Assembly (NCBI GenBank): GCA_017451645.1
Contig: JAFTNZ010000018.1
Location: 1 to 64,000, forward strand
Reading direction: 5' to 3'
Source of the DNA: Bacteroidaceae bacterium
GTDB taxonomy: Bacteria > Bacteroidota > Bacteroidia > Bacteroidales > Bacteroidaceae
Length of the DNA: 64,000 bases
Shown: one piece after another, positions 8,250 to 16,994 of the stretch
How the letters are laid out: each line of letters starts with the position of its first letter
Numbering within the stretch: position 1 is the stretch's first letter
Position numbers and translations under genes: made by a program
The notes under the pieces: model-generated
The model's database searches: none
What the model was told of the DNA's origin: nothing
Seen by the model: the letters and a program-made list of their open reading frames with translations, nothing else

Positions 8250-9193
8250 AAATGCTCAAAGTGCTTGATGAAATCTCTGGCCAAAGAAATGTACAGTTAG
8301 GTATTGCCATTTTCTTGGTAATAGTGTATCATCTTTATTGCTTGGGGATGAGTGATTTTCCTTTTAATCTATTTAAATGGGGGTATATCGGTGTTGATAT
8401 TTTCTTATTTTATAGTGGATGGGGACTAACACGATCATATTCAAACAAATCTATAGGAAAATTTTATATTTCACGCTTTGTCAGGATATATCCAATGTAT
8501 CTTATCGTTGTTCTGTACACAGCTTTTAGATATATCGTTCAAGGTAAAACATTTTCGGTTTGGGACTTCATTTGTAATGCCACTGGATTATCTTATTGGG
8601 AATTGGGAGGGAGTCATTTTGAATGGTATTTAATGGCAATTTTGAATTTATATATTTTCTTTCCTTTATTTGTTAAACTGTTTAACATTTTAGGGGGGGT
8701 ATGTTTGCTTACAAACGTGATAGTACTTTTCTTGGTTTACAATGTATCTTTTGTTCCTGATCATTTATTTCTAATAAGTAGAATCCCAATTTTTATGTTG
8801 GGAATTTATGTCTGCAAATTTATGGGTGACAAGAACTTCGACAGGAATTTAGGCTTTATATTATTTCTTTATCTTCTCGGAGCCTTCTTATGTATGTGTT
8901 TAAAAGGGCAATTCCGCTATCTTATGACTACCTATCTTGCTCCATTCCTAATTTTTGCCATAAGTAAAATTAGGCTTGACAGGATAGGTATGTGCAAACC
9001 ATTAAACTTTATCGGAACAAAAACCCTTGAATTATATTGTGCCCAAATACCAACAATGACTATTGTTATAGCTTTGGAATTAAAGGGGATAACCTTGCTG
9101 ACTACCTATGTGGTGTTACAGTGTATCTTTTCTATTTTATTTGTTGCATTGAATAAATATGTACAGATGATAATTGCAAAATTAATTAAATGA
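8246..9193 (+). CDS. Acyltransferase family 3 membrane protein
   Basis: About 315 residues with around ten hydrophobic segments, beginning with the acyltransferase-3 type stretch RNVQLGIAIFLVIVYHLY and containing the GYIGVDIFLFYSGWGL motif (family: GxxGVdlFFvlSGf) and FEWYLMAILNLYIFFPLF. Such proteins O-acetylate extracytoplasmic sugars. The ATG at 8246 overlaps the preceding stop by 4 nt and is preferred over the longer in-frame start at 8174, which would lie inside the glycosyltransferase gene. Usually the family has a conserved His in the first helix; here the YH of VIVYHLY is the candidate. Confidence 0.85.
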   Translation: MKMLKVLDEISGQRNVQLGIAIFLVIVYHLYCLGMSDFPFNLFKWGYIGVDIFLFYSGWGLTRSYSNKSIGKFYISRFVRIYPMYLIVVLYTAFRYIVQGKTFSVWDFICNATGLSYWELGGSHFEWYLMAILNLYIFFPLFVKLFNILGGVCLLTNVIVLFLVYNVSFVPDHLFLISRIPIFMLGIYVCKFMGDKNFDRNLGFILFLYLLGAFLCMCLKGQFRYLMTTYLAPFLIFAISKIRLDRIGMCKPLNFIGTKTLELYCAQIPTMTIVIALELKGITLLTTYVVLQCIFSILFVALNKYVQMIIAKLIK

Positions 9194-9200
9194 ACATTTG

Positions 9201-10448
9201 ATGAAAGTTCTTTGGTTTACAAATTCTCCTTCAAATTATAAAAGAGGGGCTAATAAATATAATGGAGGCGGATGGATTTCATCATTGGAGACCTCTTTCA
9301 TGGACAAAGAAGATATAGACTTAGCTATAGCCTTCACAATGGATGGGCAGGAGTTCAAGGTTCGGCAAAACCGAGTAACATATTACCCTATGCCTTGTCG
9401 CCAAATGAAAAAATGGAGAAAGATACAATCTCTATTTTATGGAAATACAAGGAACGAAAAAGAAAATTGGCCAAAACTAATTCAACAATATCAGAAAGTA
9501 ATAGAGGATTTTAAGCCCGATGTGATTCAAGTTTTTGGGTCGGAACAACCATTCGGACTTATTGCTTCTGAGACAAATATCCCTGTAGTTTTACACATAC
9601 AAGGGATACTGAATCCATATTTGAATGCTTTTCTTCCTCCTTTCATTTCTTTAAAAGATTATTATTGGCAAAGTCTCAATCCTATCAATGCACTGAAAAA
9701 TTACAATCGCATCTGTCTTTGGCAACGAAATTGTTTTCGTGAACGTGAAATATTTAAGAGAGTCAAATATTACATTGGTCGCACTGAGTGGGACAGAATG
9801 ATTGTGGAAGCATACACTCTGAGACAATCCAAATATTATTATGGCAGTGAAATATTGAGAGCAGCGTTTTACAAAGATGAAATACGAGATATACCACAAA
9901 AGTTGACCATATCTACCACTATTTCCAATCCGACATACAAAGGCTTCGACTTCATATTGAAAACAGCCGATTTCCTTAAAAACGAGATGGGATTGGAATT
10001 TGATTGGAAGGTATATGGTAACATCAATCCTCGTTTTATGGAAAAGAAATTTCGCATTAAAACATCTGAAGTAAATATACATTTAAAAGGAGTTGCATCT
10101 GCCGAAGAGATAAAGGAATCTCTTTTAAGAAGTACAGTGTATGTGCATCCGTCCTATATAGACAATAGCCCCAATAGCATCTGTGAAGCACAGTTGCAGG
10201 GCATTCCTGTGATTGCTTGCAATGTCGGTGGCGTTTCTTCTTTGATTGAGCATGAAAAGACTGGAATATTAGTCCCTGCCAATGACCCCACATTGGCAGC
10301 ATCCCATATATATAGTCTGTATTCAGATAGAAATAAGAATATAAGGCTCGGTCAAAAAGCGAAAGAGATAGCTTCCGCTCGTCACAATAGAGGTAGAATT
10401 GTTAACGGACTGATGAATACTTATTTACAGATTCTTAAAAAAGATTGA
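9201..10448 (+). CDS. Glycosyltransferase family 4 (locus 1)
   Basis: A GT-B fold retaining glycosyltransferase of about 415 residues. The N-terminal half begins MKVLWFTNSPSNYKRGANKY; the C-terminal domain carries the typical VHPSYIDNSPNSICEAQLQG (around residues 314-333) with the donor-binding Glu, followed by GIPVIACNVGGVSSLI and GILVPANDP. I took the ATG at 9201; a TTG lies one codon upstream. The donor sugar is unknown. Genes on both sides are 1-7 nt away, in line with one long transcript. Confidence 0.9.
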   Translation: MKVLWFTNSPSNYKRGANKYNGGGWISSLETSFMDKEDIDLAIAFTMDGQEFKVRQNRVTYYPMPCRQMKKWRKIQSLFYGNTRNEKENWPKLIQQYQKVIEDFKPDVIQVFGSEQPFGLIASETNIPVVLHIQGILNPYLNAFLPPFISLKDYYWQSLNPINALKNYNRICLWQRNCFREREIFKRVKYYIGRTEWDRMIVEAYTLRQSKYYYGSEILRAAFYKDEIRDIPQKLTISTTISNPTYKGFDFILKTADFLKNEMGLEFDWKVYGNINPRFMEKKFRIKTSEVNIHLKGVASAEEIKESLLRSTVYVHPSYIDNSPNSICEAQLQGIPVIACNVGGVSSLIEHEKTGILVPANDPTLAASHIYSLYSDRNKNIRLGQKAKEIASARHNRGRIVNGLMNTYLQILKKD

Positions 10449-10449
10449 T

Positions 10450-11070
10450 ATGGAATTAAACAAAATTCAATTCATTCCAAGAAACATAAGGAAAAGATTC
10501 TATTTAAGATGGAACAGATTCTTGTTTAAACTGAATAAGATAAATTATGGGGCTGATTGTATGGTTTACAATGAAATCTATATAAAGAAAGAACAATCTG
10601 CTTCCATCAGTATAGGCAATCATTTCCGGTTTAATAGCGGAGACTGCTATAATCCCTTGGCAAGAAATATCCGAGGTTCAATTTTCGCTTTTAAAGATTC
10701 TAAAATTGAAATAGGGGACCACGTAGGATTAAGTTCTTGTGTTCTATGGTGTTCTCAATCTATAAAAATAGGGAATCATGTAAATATCGGAGCAGACACT
10801 ATCATTTTGGATACGGATTCACATAGTTTGGATTTTCAAACAAGAAGGGACAGAGTTTTGGATGCAAAATCTGCAAAGACTGCTCCCGTCGTAATAGAAG
10901 ATGATGTACTGATCGGTACAAGATGCATCATTTTGAAAGGGGTGACAATTGGCGCAAGAAGCGTAATCGGGGCTGGTAGTGTGGTGACAAAATCAATACC
11001 TGCCGATTGTGTGGCTGCCGGCAATCCGTGTAGAATCATTAAAAAGAGAAATCAAGATGAAAGGGTATAA
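10450..11070 (+). CDS. Hexapeptide-repeat O-acetyltransferase
   Basis: A 206-residue left-handed beta-helix protein. The hexapeptide pattern runs from about residue 50 to 190 (for example IEIGDHVGLSSC, IKIGNHVNIGADTIIL, VIEDDVLIGTRCIILKGVTIG, SVIGAGSVVTKSI), ending with the AAGNPCRII signature of the WcaF/NodL/CysE-like group. The TDSHSLDF segment (about 120-126) supplies the usual catalytic His. It probably acetylates a sugar of the repeat unit in the cytoplasm with acetyl-CoA, complementing the membrane acyltransferase earlier in the locus. Confidence 0.9.
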   Translation: MELNKIQFIPRNIRKRFYLRWNRFLFKLNKINYGADCMVYNEIYIKKEQSASISIGNHFRFNSGDCYNPLARNIRGSIFAFKDSKIEIGDHVGLSSCVLWCSQSIKIGNHVNIGADTIILDTDSHSLDFQTRRDRVLDAKSAKTAPVVIEDDVLIGTRCIILKGVTIGARSVIGAGSVVTKSIPADCVAAGNPCRIIKKRNQDERV

Positions 11071-11071
11071 T

Positions 11072-11821
11072 ATGGAAAAAGGATTAGTTTCAATCGTTAT
11101 AGCTACATACAATTCTGCAAGAACATTGCAGACGGCATTAGCCAGTGTTGCGAATCAAACGTATGCAAACATAGAGTTGGTCGTTGTCGATGGAGGTTCT
11201 ACGGATGGAACTCTTGAAATGATTGAGACCTATGCATTTAAAAGAAAAACGTACATCTCGGAAAAAGATAAAGGAATATTTGATGCTCTCAATAAGGGAG
11301 TGAAAATGTCTTCTGGAGAGTGGATTTTTGTTTTGGGTAGTGATGATGAACTTTTACCTGATGGCATTGACACATTAATACAGCACAGTGACGGATTTGA
11401 TGTCGTGTACGGAAATACAATAAACAGATTTGATGATGGTAGTCTGACTCTGTTTAAAGCAAAGGATTATCATTGTTTGAATCACATTATATGTTGCTGC
11501 CATCAAGGCCTTATCATGAAAAAGGATTGTATATTAAGAGAAAATGGCTTTAATCTTAATTACCCGCTTCGTGCAGATTTTGACTTGATACAACGTTGTT
11601 ATTTAAAGGAATACAGATTCAGACAAGTCGATGCATCCATCGCTTATTACTATGTGGGAGGTGCCAGCGGGCAGGCTAATCTTTCTTCAGATATAGAACG
11701 GTATCACATATTGAAGAATAATCATTCTACAAAATTCCCATTTTTGGTATTCTTGTACTATTTCATGAAGAAGCTGGTACGGTTGTATATTTATGACCCT
11801 AAAAAAAATATAAAAGCATGA
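11072..11821 (+). CDS. Glycosyltransferase family 2 (locus 1)
   Basis: A 249-residue GT2 enzyme of the WcaA type: GLVSIVIATYNSARTLQTAL at the N terminus, VVVDGGSTDGTLE (about residue 37-49), and LGSDDELLPDG (about 86-97) as the DxD-like metal site. The ATG at 11072 sits one base after the previous stop; a second candidate at 11057 would overlap the acetyltransferase by 14 nt. The stop overlaps the FrhB-like gene. Family members of this length often add galactose, fucose or N-acetyl sugars, but nothing here fixes the donor. Confidence 0.9.
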   Translation: MEKGLVSIVIATYNSARTLQTALASVANQTYANIELVVVDGGSTDGTLEMIETYAFKRKTYISEKDKGIFDALNKGVKMSSGEWIFVLGSDDELLPDGIDTLIQHSDGFDVVYGNTINRFDDGSLTLFKAKDYHCLNHIICCCHQGLIMKKDCILRENGFNLNYPLRADFDLIQRCYLKEYRFRQVDASIAYYYVGGASGQANLSSDIERYHILKNNHSTKFPFLVFLYYFMKKLVRLYIYDPKKNIKA

Positions 11822-13035
11822 TTCAATTAGCAAACAGATTAGACTGCACTGGTTGTTCAGCTTGTGCCAACATTTGTGGCCATAATGCAATTGCTATGGT
11901 TGCAGATGAAGAAGGTTTTTTGCAGCCACAGATTGACAAGGAGCAATGTGTAGAGTGTGGGTTGTGTGCTAAATCTTGCCCCATAGTATCTTCGAAATCA
12001 GAAATCCCTTCAGATAAAGAAAAGCAGACAGCGTATGCTTTAATTAGCTATGAAGACCGGACGGTAAGTTCCTCTGGTGGAGCCTTTTCAGTATTTGCCA
12101 AATGGATATTGAGACAAGGAGGTATCGTATATGGTGCTACAATAGATGACCAACTTCAAGTTTACCATGTTGGTATAGATAAATTGGAAGATTTAGGAAA
12201 GCTGAGGGGATCAAAATATATACAAAGTAAAATTGGTAATACTTATCGTGAAGCGAAAGATTGGTTGAGAAAAGGACGGAAAGTCTTATATACCGGAACT
12301 CCTTGTCAAATAGCCGGTTTGTATGGATTTCTCAACGGAAAGAAATATGAAGGTTCTCTTTATACTTTGGACTTGGTATGCCATGGTGTGCCTTCACAAA
12401 AAGGTTTTGATGCTTACCTTGATAAAATTAAGAAAAATTGTCCCGGCACCGGGAATATTGAAGCATTTCGATTCCGTAAATTTGATAGCTGGGATTATCG
12501 ACCAGCTATCAAATTTACGGAATCGAAATGGAAAATATTGAAGTATGCTGATAATGCATATATGAATGCTTTTTTTGAAGGATTAACTTTTAGAGAGAGT
12601 TGTTTTAGATGCAACTATTGTAATACAGACCGAGTAGGAACATTTACCATTGCAGACTTTTGGGGGATAGGAAAACATGGACATAAATTCAAAAGAAATG
12701 TAGCATGTGGAGTTTCTTTGGTAATAGATAATTATGGTATAATGCCACAACTTGTAGAGAATCTAAACCAATATGCTTATATTGAAAAACGCTGGATGGA
12801 TGAAGCCGTGGCTGAACAAACCAATCTTAAGCATCCGATGCCAAGAAATGAAATGCGTGACAATACCGTAAAAGATATGATTGATCCGACCATATCGTTG
12901 AAGGATTTTTCTAAAAAATATGGTTTGCCATATCAGAATACTATAAAATCGGTGTTGAAGGAAGGTGTGAAAACTTTGATTTATAATTTAGGATTATACA
13001 ACCTTTATAAAACTTTATCATATAAATTCTCATGA
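11818..13035 (+). CDS. Iron-sulfur FrhB/FdhB-like protein of polysaccharide clusters
   Basis: A 405-residue protein with an N-terminal double 4Fe-4S ferredoxin domain (CTGCSACANICG about residues 10-21 and CVECGLCAKSCP about 44-55), then the coenzyme F420 hydrogenase/dehydrogenase beta-subunit domains: a middle part with the SSGGAFSVFAKWIL and YTGTPCQIAGL motifs and a C-terminal part with CFRCNYCNTDRVGTFTIADFWGI. Such proteins are common in Bacteroides capsule loci, usually beside pyruvyl transferases as here; they probably perform a flavin/Fe-S redox step on a sugar, but the reaction is not established. The coding sequence contains a perfect 29-bp inverted repeat (12464-12530, residues 216-238). 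Stop and start overlap with the next gene. Confidence 0.85.
   Translation: MIQLANRLDCTGCSACANICGHNAIAMVADEEGFLQPQIDKEQCVECGLCAKSCPIVSSKSEIPSDKEKQTAYALISYEDRTVSSSGGAFSVFAKWILRQGGIVYGATIDDQLQVYHVGIDKLEDLGKLRGSKYIQSKIGNTYREAKDWLRKGRKVLYTGTPCQIAGLYGFLNGKKYEGSLYTLDLVCHGVPSQKGFDAYLDKIKKNCPGTGNIEAFRFRKFDSWDYRPAIKFTESKWKILKYADNAYMNAFFEGLTFRESCFRCNYCNTDRVGTFTIADFWGIGKHGHKFKRNVACGVSLVIDNYGIMPQLVENLNQYAYIEKRWMDEAVAEQTNLKHPMPRNEMRDNTVKDMIDPTISLKDFSKKYGLPYQNTIKSVLKEGVKTLIYNLGLYNLYKTLSYKFS
12464..12530. repeat. Perfect 29-bp inverted repeat inside a coding sequence
   Basis: Left arm 12464-12492 begins CATTTCGATTCCG and ends TAGCTGG; the 9-nt loop is GATTATCGA; right arm 12502-12530 is its exact reverse complement. 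I checked it base by base; pairing stops at the next position outward (12463 versus 12531). It is read as FRFRKFDSW / loop / PAIKFTESK without breaking the frame. Confidence 0.95.
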
Positions 13036-14207
13036 AAATAGGTATTGTTACATACGTGAAATGTGATAATTATGGTGCAGAATTGCAGGCTTATGCTATG
13101 CAATATATTTTTAGAAAATTGGGATATGATGCAGAACTTGTAAATTTAGAAAAGCGAGAAAAGGATTTGACTTCATCAGCATCTGCTATCATACCAGCCA
13201 TTATCAATCGTTTCAAAGTATATGGTTGGAAAGCTCCTTTTAAAATATTAAAATTGGTTGGTGATGTAATTGAACGAAAAAAAGCATCTAAATTATATGC
13301 AGAAGAAGAACGGAATAAGCATAAATTATTTACAGACTTCTTTGAAAATAATATAGCACATTCTGAAAAATTCTATACTTTAGAGAGTGTATATACCGAT
13401 GATATGCCGTATAATGTTTTTGTAGCAGGCAGTGATCAGATATGGAATTATATGCATACAGATAATTTGGATGTATATTTCTTGATGTTTGCAAATCGTT
13501 TCAATGCTAAAAAGATTTCCTATGCTGCAAGTATAAGTGTGCCGGATATACCATCACGATTGCATGCCGACTATAAAAAATATTTGGAGAATTTGGACTC
13601 TGTAGCTGTTCGCGAATTGAGAGGGAAAGAGTTGGTGGAGAAATATAGCAATAAAACAGCTGAAGTCGTTCTAGACCCAACTTTGTTAGTGACAAAAGAA
13701 GAATGGAAATGTAATGTTGCTAACGAAATTAGGAAAGGAGAGAAATATGTTCTTATTTACACGCTTTCCGGTTCTTTCTATATTAGGGATTTGGCCAAAT
13801 CTATAGCACAAAGAATTAGTCCAAACTGTAAAGTCATTAATATTAAGCCTAATTTTAAAAAGGAAAATCCCAATGATGGAATAGAGCATCTCTATAACGT
13901 TGGCCCTAAAGAATGGGTTGGTCTCTTGATGAATGCGGCTTATATTGTCACGGACAGTTTTCACGGAACTGCATTCTCTATAAATTTCAATATTCCATTT
14001 ACTACTTTGGTAAATCCCACCAGCAATATGAACAGTCGCGTAATGTCAATATTAACAATTACAGGACTACAGAATAGAATCATCTATGACGATGACTCCC
14101 ATTTGGAACCTCAGTCTTTGGATGTGGATTTTAGTCCTGTAAATAAAATAATTGAGAATTGGCGTACAAAATCCGTTGACTATATTCACAAAGCATTATC
14201 TTGTTAG
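13032..14207 (+). CDS. Polysaccharide pyruvyl transferase family protein (second)
   Basis: A 391-residue protein with the family hallmarks: GIVTYVKCDNYGAELQAYAMQ at the N terminus (residues 3-23), VFVAGSDQIWN (about 135), SYAASISVPDIP, VREL..KELVEK, VVLDPTLLV (about 217) and AAYIVTDSFHGTAFSINFNIP (about 303-323) carrying the conserved Ser-Phe-His-Gly. This subgroup is the usual partner of FrhB-like proteins, whose gene directly precedes it with a 4-nt overlap, so the two probably act on the same substrate. It is only distantly similar to the pyruvyl transferase at 2283. Confidence 0.85.
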   Translation: MKIGIVTYVKCDNYGAELQAYAMQYIFRKLGYDAELVNLEKREKDLTSSASAIIPAIINRFKVYGWKAPFKILKLVGDVIERKKASKLYAEEERNKHKLFTDFFENNIAHSEKFYTLESVYTDDMPYNVFVAGSDQIWNYMHTDNLDVYFLMFANRFNAKKISYAASISVPDIPSRLHADYKKYLENLDSVAVRELRGKELVEKYSNKTAEVVLDPTLLVTKEEWKCNVANEIRKGEKYVLIYTLSGSFYIRDLAKSIAQRISPNCKVINIKPNFKKENPNDGIEHLYNVGPKEWVGLLMNAAYIVTDSFHGTAFSINFNIPFTTLVNPTSNMNSRVMSILTITGLQNRIIYDDDSHLEPQSLDVDFSPVNKIIENWRTKSVDYIHKALSC

Positions 14208-14208
14208 A

Positions 14209-15273
14209 ATGAAAATTGCCATTGATTTAACTCCGTTATGTGGAAGGAAGCGAACAGGGGTAGAAATGTATGCCATAGATCTGTATCGGGCATTGCTTTC
14301 CACTGAGCATAGTATCATTCCAATTTTCCATGTTGAAAATGAATTGGATACAAATCCTAATGCGTACATAATAAAACGGACAAAGCGTTTATGGTTGGAA
14401 AACGTTGCTTTGACAAGAGCCATCTGCAAAATAGATGCAGATATAACCTTATTCCCTATTTTCCCGCCTCCAGTAGATGTCTATTGCCGTTCAAAAAGCA
14501 AAATAATACCGACTCTGCATGATTTTACTTTCTTAAAATATCGCAAGACATTGAACTATGCTGCAAAATATTATCTGACTCCCAAATATCTGCTTTCATT
14601 CAAAAAGGCCGATGCGATTATTACAATTTCTGAAACAATCAAAAACATATTGAAAAGATACACCATACGACCAATATATAATTGTGGGGAAAACATTTCT
14701 TCTGATTATAAAAATTGTGAAAAATATGCAGACCCTGCTTTCTTGGAAAGATGGGGATTGAAAGATAGTAATTATATCATTTCTGTTTCCACATTAGAGC
14801 CAAGAAAGAATTTCAAATACCTTTTGAAGGTCATTTTCCCCTACTTGAAAAGAAATAATTATAAATTAGTGTTAGTCGGTCGAAAGGGATGGGGAAAAGA
14901 TGAAGAGTTGCAGACTCTAATAGATGACATGCAAGAATGCTTAGTGTTTACAGAATATGTCGAAACAGAATGTCTGATTTCTCTTTATAAATATGCTTTT
15001 GCTTTTGCTCTGTTGTCAGTTGATGAAGGTTTTGGACGAACACCTTTTGAAGCTGTTGCTTGTGGATGCAAAAGAGTTATATTGAGTGACATCGAAATCT
15101 TCCATGAAACATTTGAAGAAAATGCATTATTCTTGCCATTGAATGATGTGAATAAATGCACTTCATTATTGTTGGAACAAGAATTACCAAAAATAAAAGA
15201 GAATTTTAATATACCCTTTGAAGTAGTAGAACAACGAATTAAAGATTTAATTCAATTATATGATAATCCGTAG
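14209..15273 (+). CDS. Glycosyltransferase family 4 (locus 1)
   Basis: About 354 residues, GT-B fold. The N terminus MKIAIDLTPLCGRKRTGVEMYAIDLY and the segments HDFTFLKYR, ISVSTLEPRKNFKYLL (about 200), LVLVGRKGWGKDE and VDEGFGRTPFEAVACGCKRV (about 267-286) are typical of mannosyltransferase-like GT4 enzymes. The ATG at 14209 is one base past the previous stop; the longer in-frame start at 14152 would lie inside the upstream gene. Being next to the GDP-heptose genes, it is a reasonable candidate for the heptosyl transferase, but that is inference only. Confidence 0.9.
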   Translation: MKIAIDLTPLCGRKRTGVEMYAIDLYRALLSTEHSIIPIFHVENELDTNPNAYIIKRTKRLWLENVALTRAICKIDADITLFPIFPPPVDVYCRSKSKIIPTLHDFTFLKYRKTLNYAAKYYLTPKYLLSFKKADAIITISETIKNILKRYTIRPIYNCGENISSDYKNCEKYADPAFLERWGLKDSNYIISVSTLEPRKNFKYLLKVIFPYLKRNNYKLVLVGRKGWGKDEELQTLIDDMQECLVFTEYVETECLISLYKYAFAFALLSVDEGFGRTPFEAVACGCKRVILSDIEIFHETFEENALFLPLNDVNKCTSLLLEQELPKIKENFNIPFEVVEQRIKDLIQLYDNP

Positions 15274-16315
15274 TAAAGCTCCTCTCCGCCTCGGTTTGGC
15301 AGGAGGAGGAAGTGATGTGTCTCCATACAGTGACATTTATGGAGGACTGATATTGAATGCCACCATCAATCTGTATGCTTATTGCACAATTGAAGAAACA
15401 GATGATAAATTAATAACCATCAATGGATATGACAGCCATTGTTTCAAAAGTTATCCGATAACAACACGGTTGGAAATTGATGGTGAAGCAAGCTTGATAA
15501 AAGGAGTGTATAATCGCATTATGCAAGACTATGGTTTTGAAGCCCGAGGTTTTAAGATAACAACTTACAATGACGCTCCTGCAGGTTCGGGGTTGGGTAC
15601 TTCATCAACCATGGTTGTATGTATTCTCAAATGTTTTGTCGAGTGGTATTCTTTGCCATTAGGAGACTATGAAATAGCCCGTTTGGCATACGAGATTGAG
15701 CGTAAAGACCTTGGACTATCAGGCGGAAAACAAGATCAATATGCTGCTGCTTTTGGTGGATTCAACTATATGGAATTCTTGAAAGACGATATGGTAATCG
15801 TCAATCCATTGAAAATGAAGCGTTGGATTCTTGATGAATTGGAAGCAAGCATGGTCTTGTATTTTACAGGGCGTTCACGAGAATCTGCCAACATCATTGA
15901 TGAACAAAAGAGAAACACATCAACAGGAAACAGTGATGCGATAGAAGCAATGCACAAAATAAAGCAAACGGCTATTGATACGAAACTGGCATTGCTGAAA
16001 GGGGATATGGATGCCTTTGCTGAAATTCTACGAATTGGTTGGGAGAATAAAAAGAAAATGGCTGATCACATCACCAATCCTATCATTCAAGAAGCTATGG
16101 ATATAGCAATGAATGCAGGTGCAAAAGCAGGAAAGATAAGCGGTGCCGGAGGTGGTGGATTCATCATGTTTGTTGTAGAACCGACAAGAAAGAAAGAAGT
16201 GATTGATGCATTGAGCAACTTGGATGGTTTTGTCATGCCATTCCAGTTCAGTGATGGAGGCGCTCATGGATGGAAAGTATATCCTACTGACAATATCAAT
16301 TCTTTAAAATATTGA
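15260..16315 (+). CDS. hddA: D-glycero-alpha-D-manno-heptose 7-phosphate kinase
   Basis: A 351-residue GHMP kinase: N-terminal RSKAPLRLGLAGGGSDVSPY (residues 4-23), the ATP-binding PAGSGLGTSSTMVV motif (about 108-121) and C-terminal KISGAGGGGFIMFV (about 292-305). HddA phosphorylates D-glycero-D-manno-heptose 7-phosphate at O-1 in the alpha configuration, which leads to GDP-heptose. The close relative fucokinase is excluded by length and by the neighbouring gmhA, hddC and gmhB genes. The start overlaps the preceding glycosyltransferase by 14 nt. Confidence 0.92.
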   Translation: MIIRSKAPLRLGLAGGGSDVSPYSDIYGGLILNATINLYAYCTIEETDDKLITINGYDSHCFKSYPITTRLEIDGEASLIKGVYNRIMQDYGFEARGFKITTYNDAPAGSGLGTSSTMVVCILKCFVEWYSLPLGDYEIARLAYEIERKDLGLSGGKQDQYAAAFGGFNYMEFLKDDMVIVNPLKMKRWILDELEASMVLYFTGRSRESANIIDEQKRNTSTGNSDAIEAMHKIKQTAIDTKLALLKGDMDAFAEILRIGWENKKKMADHITNPIIQEAMDIAMNAGAKAGKISGAGGGGFIMFVVEPTRKKEVIDALSNLDGFVMPFQFSDGGAHGWKVYPTDNINSLKY

Positions 16316-16320
16316 AAGCG

Positions 16321-16971
16321 ATGGAAGATAGATTATTAAAACATGTAGATTTGCTCATTGACAGATTCCCGTGTCTTGAAACATGCAAAAAAGATATTAT
16401 TTCTGCATATAATATATTAGAAGAAGCATATTCTGCTGGTAGGAAATTGCTAGTAGCAGGAAATGGCGGCAGTGCATCTGACAGCGAACATATTGTTGGA
16501 GAATTGATGAAAGAATTCAAACTGAAACGCAAAATCTATGCCGCACAAATAGACCGAATGATGAAAATAGACGCAGAAATGGGCACTGTATTAGCTGAAC
16601 ATTTGCAAGGGTCACTTCCTGCCATCTCATTAGTTGGTGAACCATCATTAACGACGGCTTTTATGAACGATGCTGTACCTGTACTTATCTTTGCACAACA
16701 AGTCAACGGTTTGGGTAGAGCAGGCGATGTATTCTTAGGTATTTCGACTTCAGGGAATAGTAAGAATGTTCTATATGCGGCAGTTGCAGCCAGATCAAAA
16801 GGGCTGAAGGTTATCGGTTTGACAGGAGAAAAGGAGAATCGTTTGATGGATTTTGCTGATGTCTGCATCCGTGTACCGGAAACAGAGACATATAAGATAC
16901 AGGAATTGCACCTTCCTGTATATCATTGTTTGTGTCTGATGTTGGAAGATAAATTCTTTGGAAACAATTGA
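16321..16971 (+). CDS. gmhA: Sedoheptulose 7-phosphate isomerase
   Basis: A 216-residue SIS-domain protein. The GNGGSASDSEHIVGEL motif (about residues 47-62) is the sugar-phosphate binding site of GmhA, and GISTSGNSKNVLYAA (about 138-152) and the QELHLPVYHCLCLMLE segment near the end (with the conserved Glu and His) fit the isomerase. It makes D-glycero-D-manno-heptose 7-phosphate, the first step of the pathway. A TTG at 16312 overlaps the hddA stop and could serve as start; the ATG at 16321 is preferred. Confidence 0.93.
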   Translation: MEDRLLKHVDLLIDRFPCLETCKKDIISAYNILEEAYSAGRKLLVAGNGGSASDSEHIVGELMKEFKLKRKIYAAQIDRMMKIDAEMGTVLAEHLQGSLPAISLVGEPSLTTAFMNDAVPVLIFAQQVNGLGRAGDVFLGISTSGNSKNVLYAAVAARSKGLKVIGLTGEKENRLMDFADVCIRVPETETYKIQELHLPVYHCLCLMLEDKFFGNN

Positions 16972-16994
16972 ATTGTTAGATATAAAGGAAAAGT

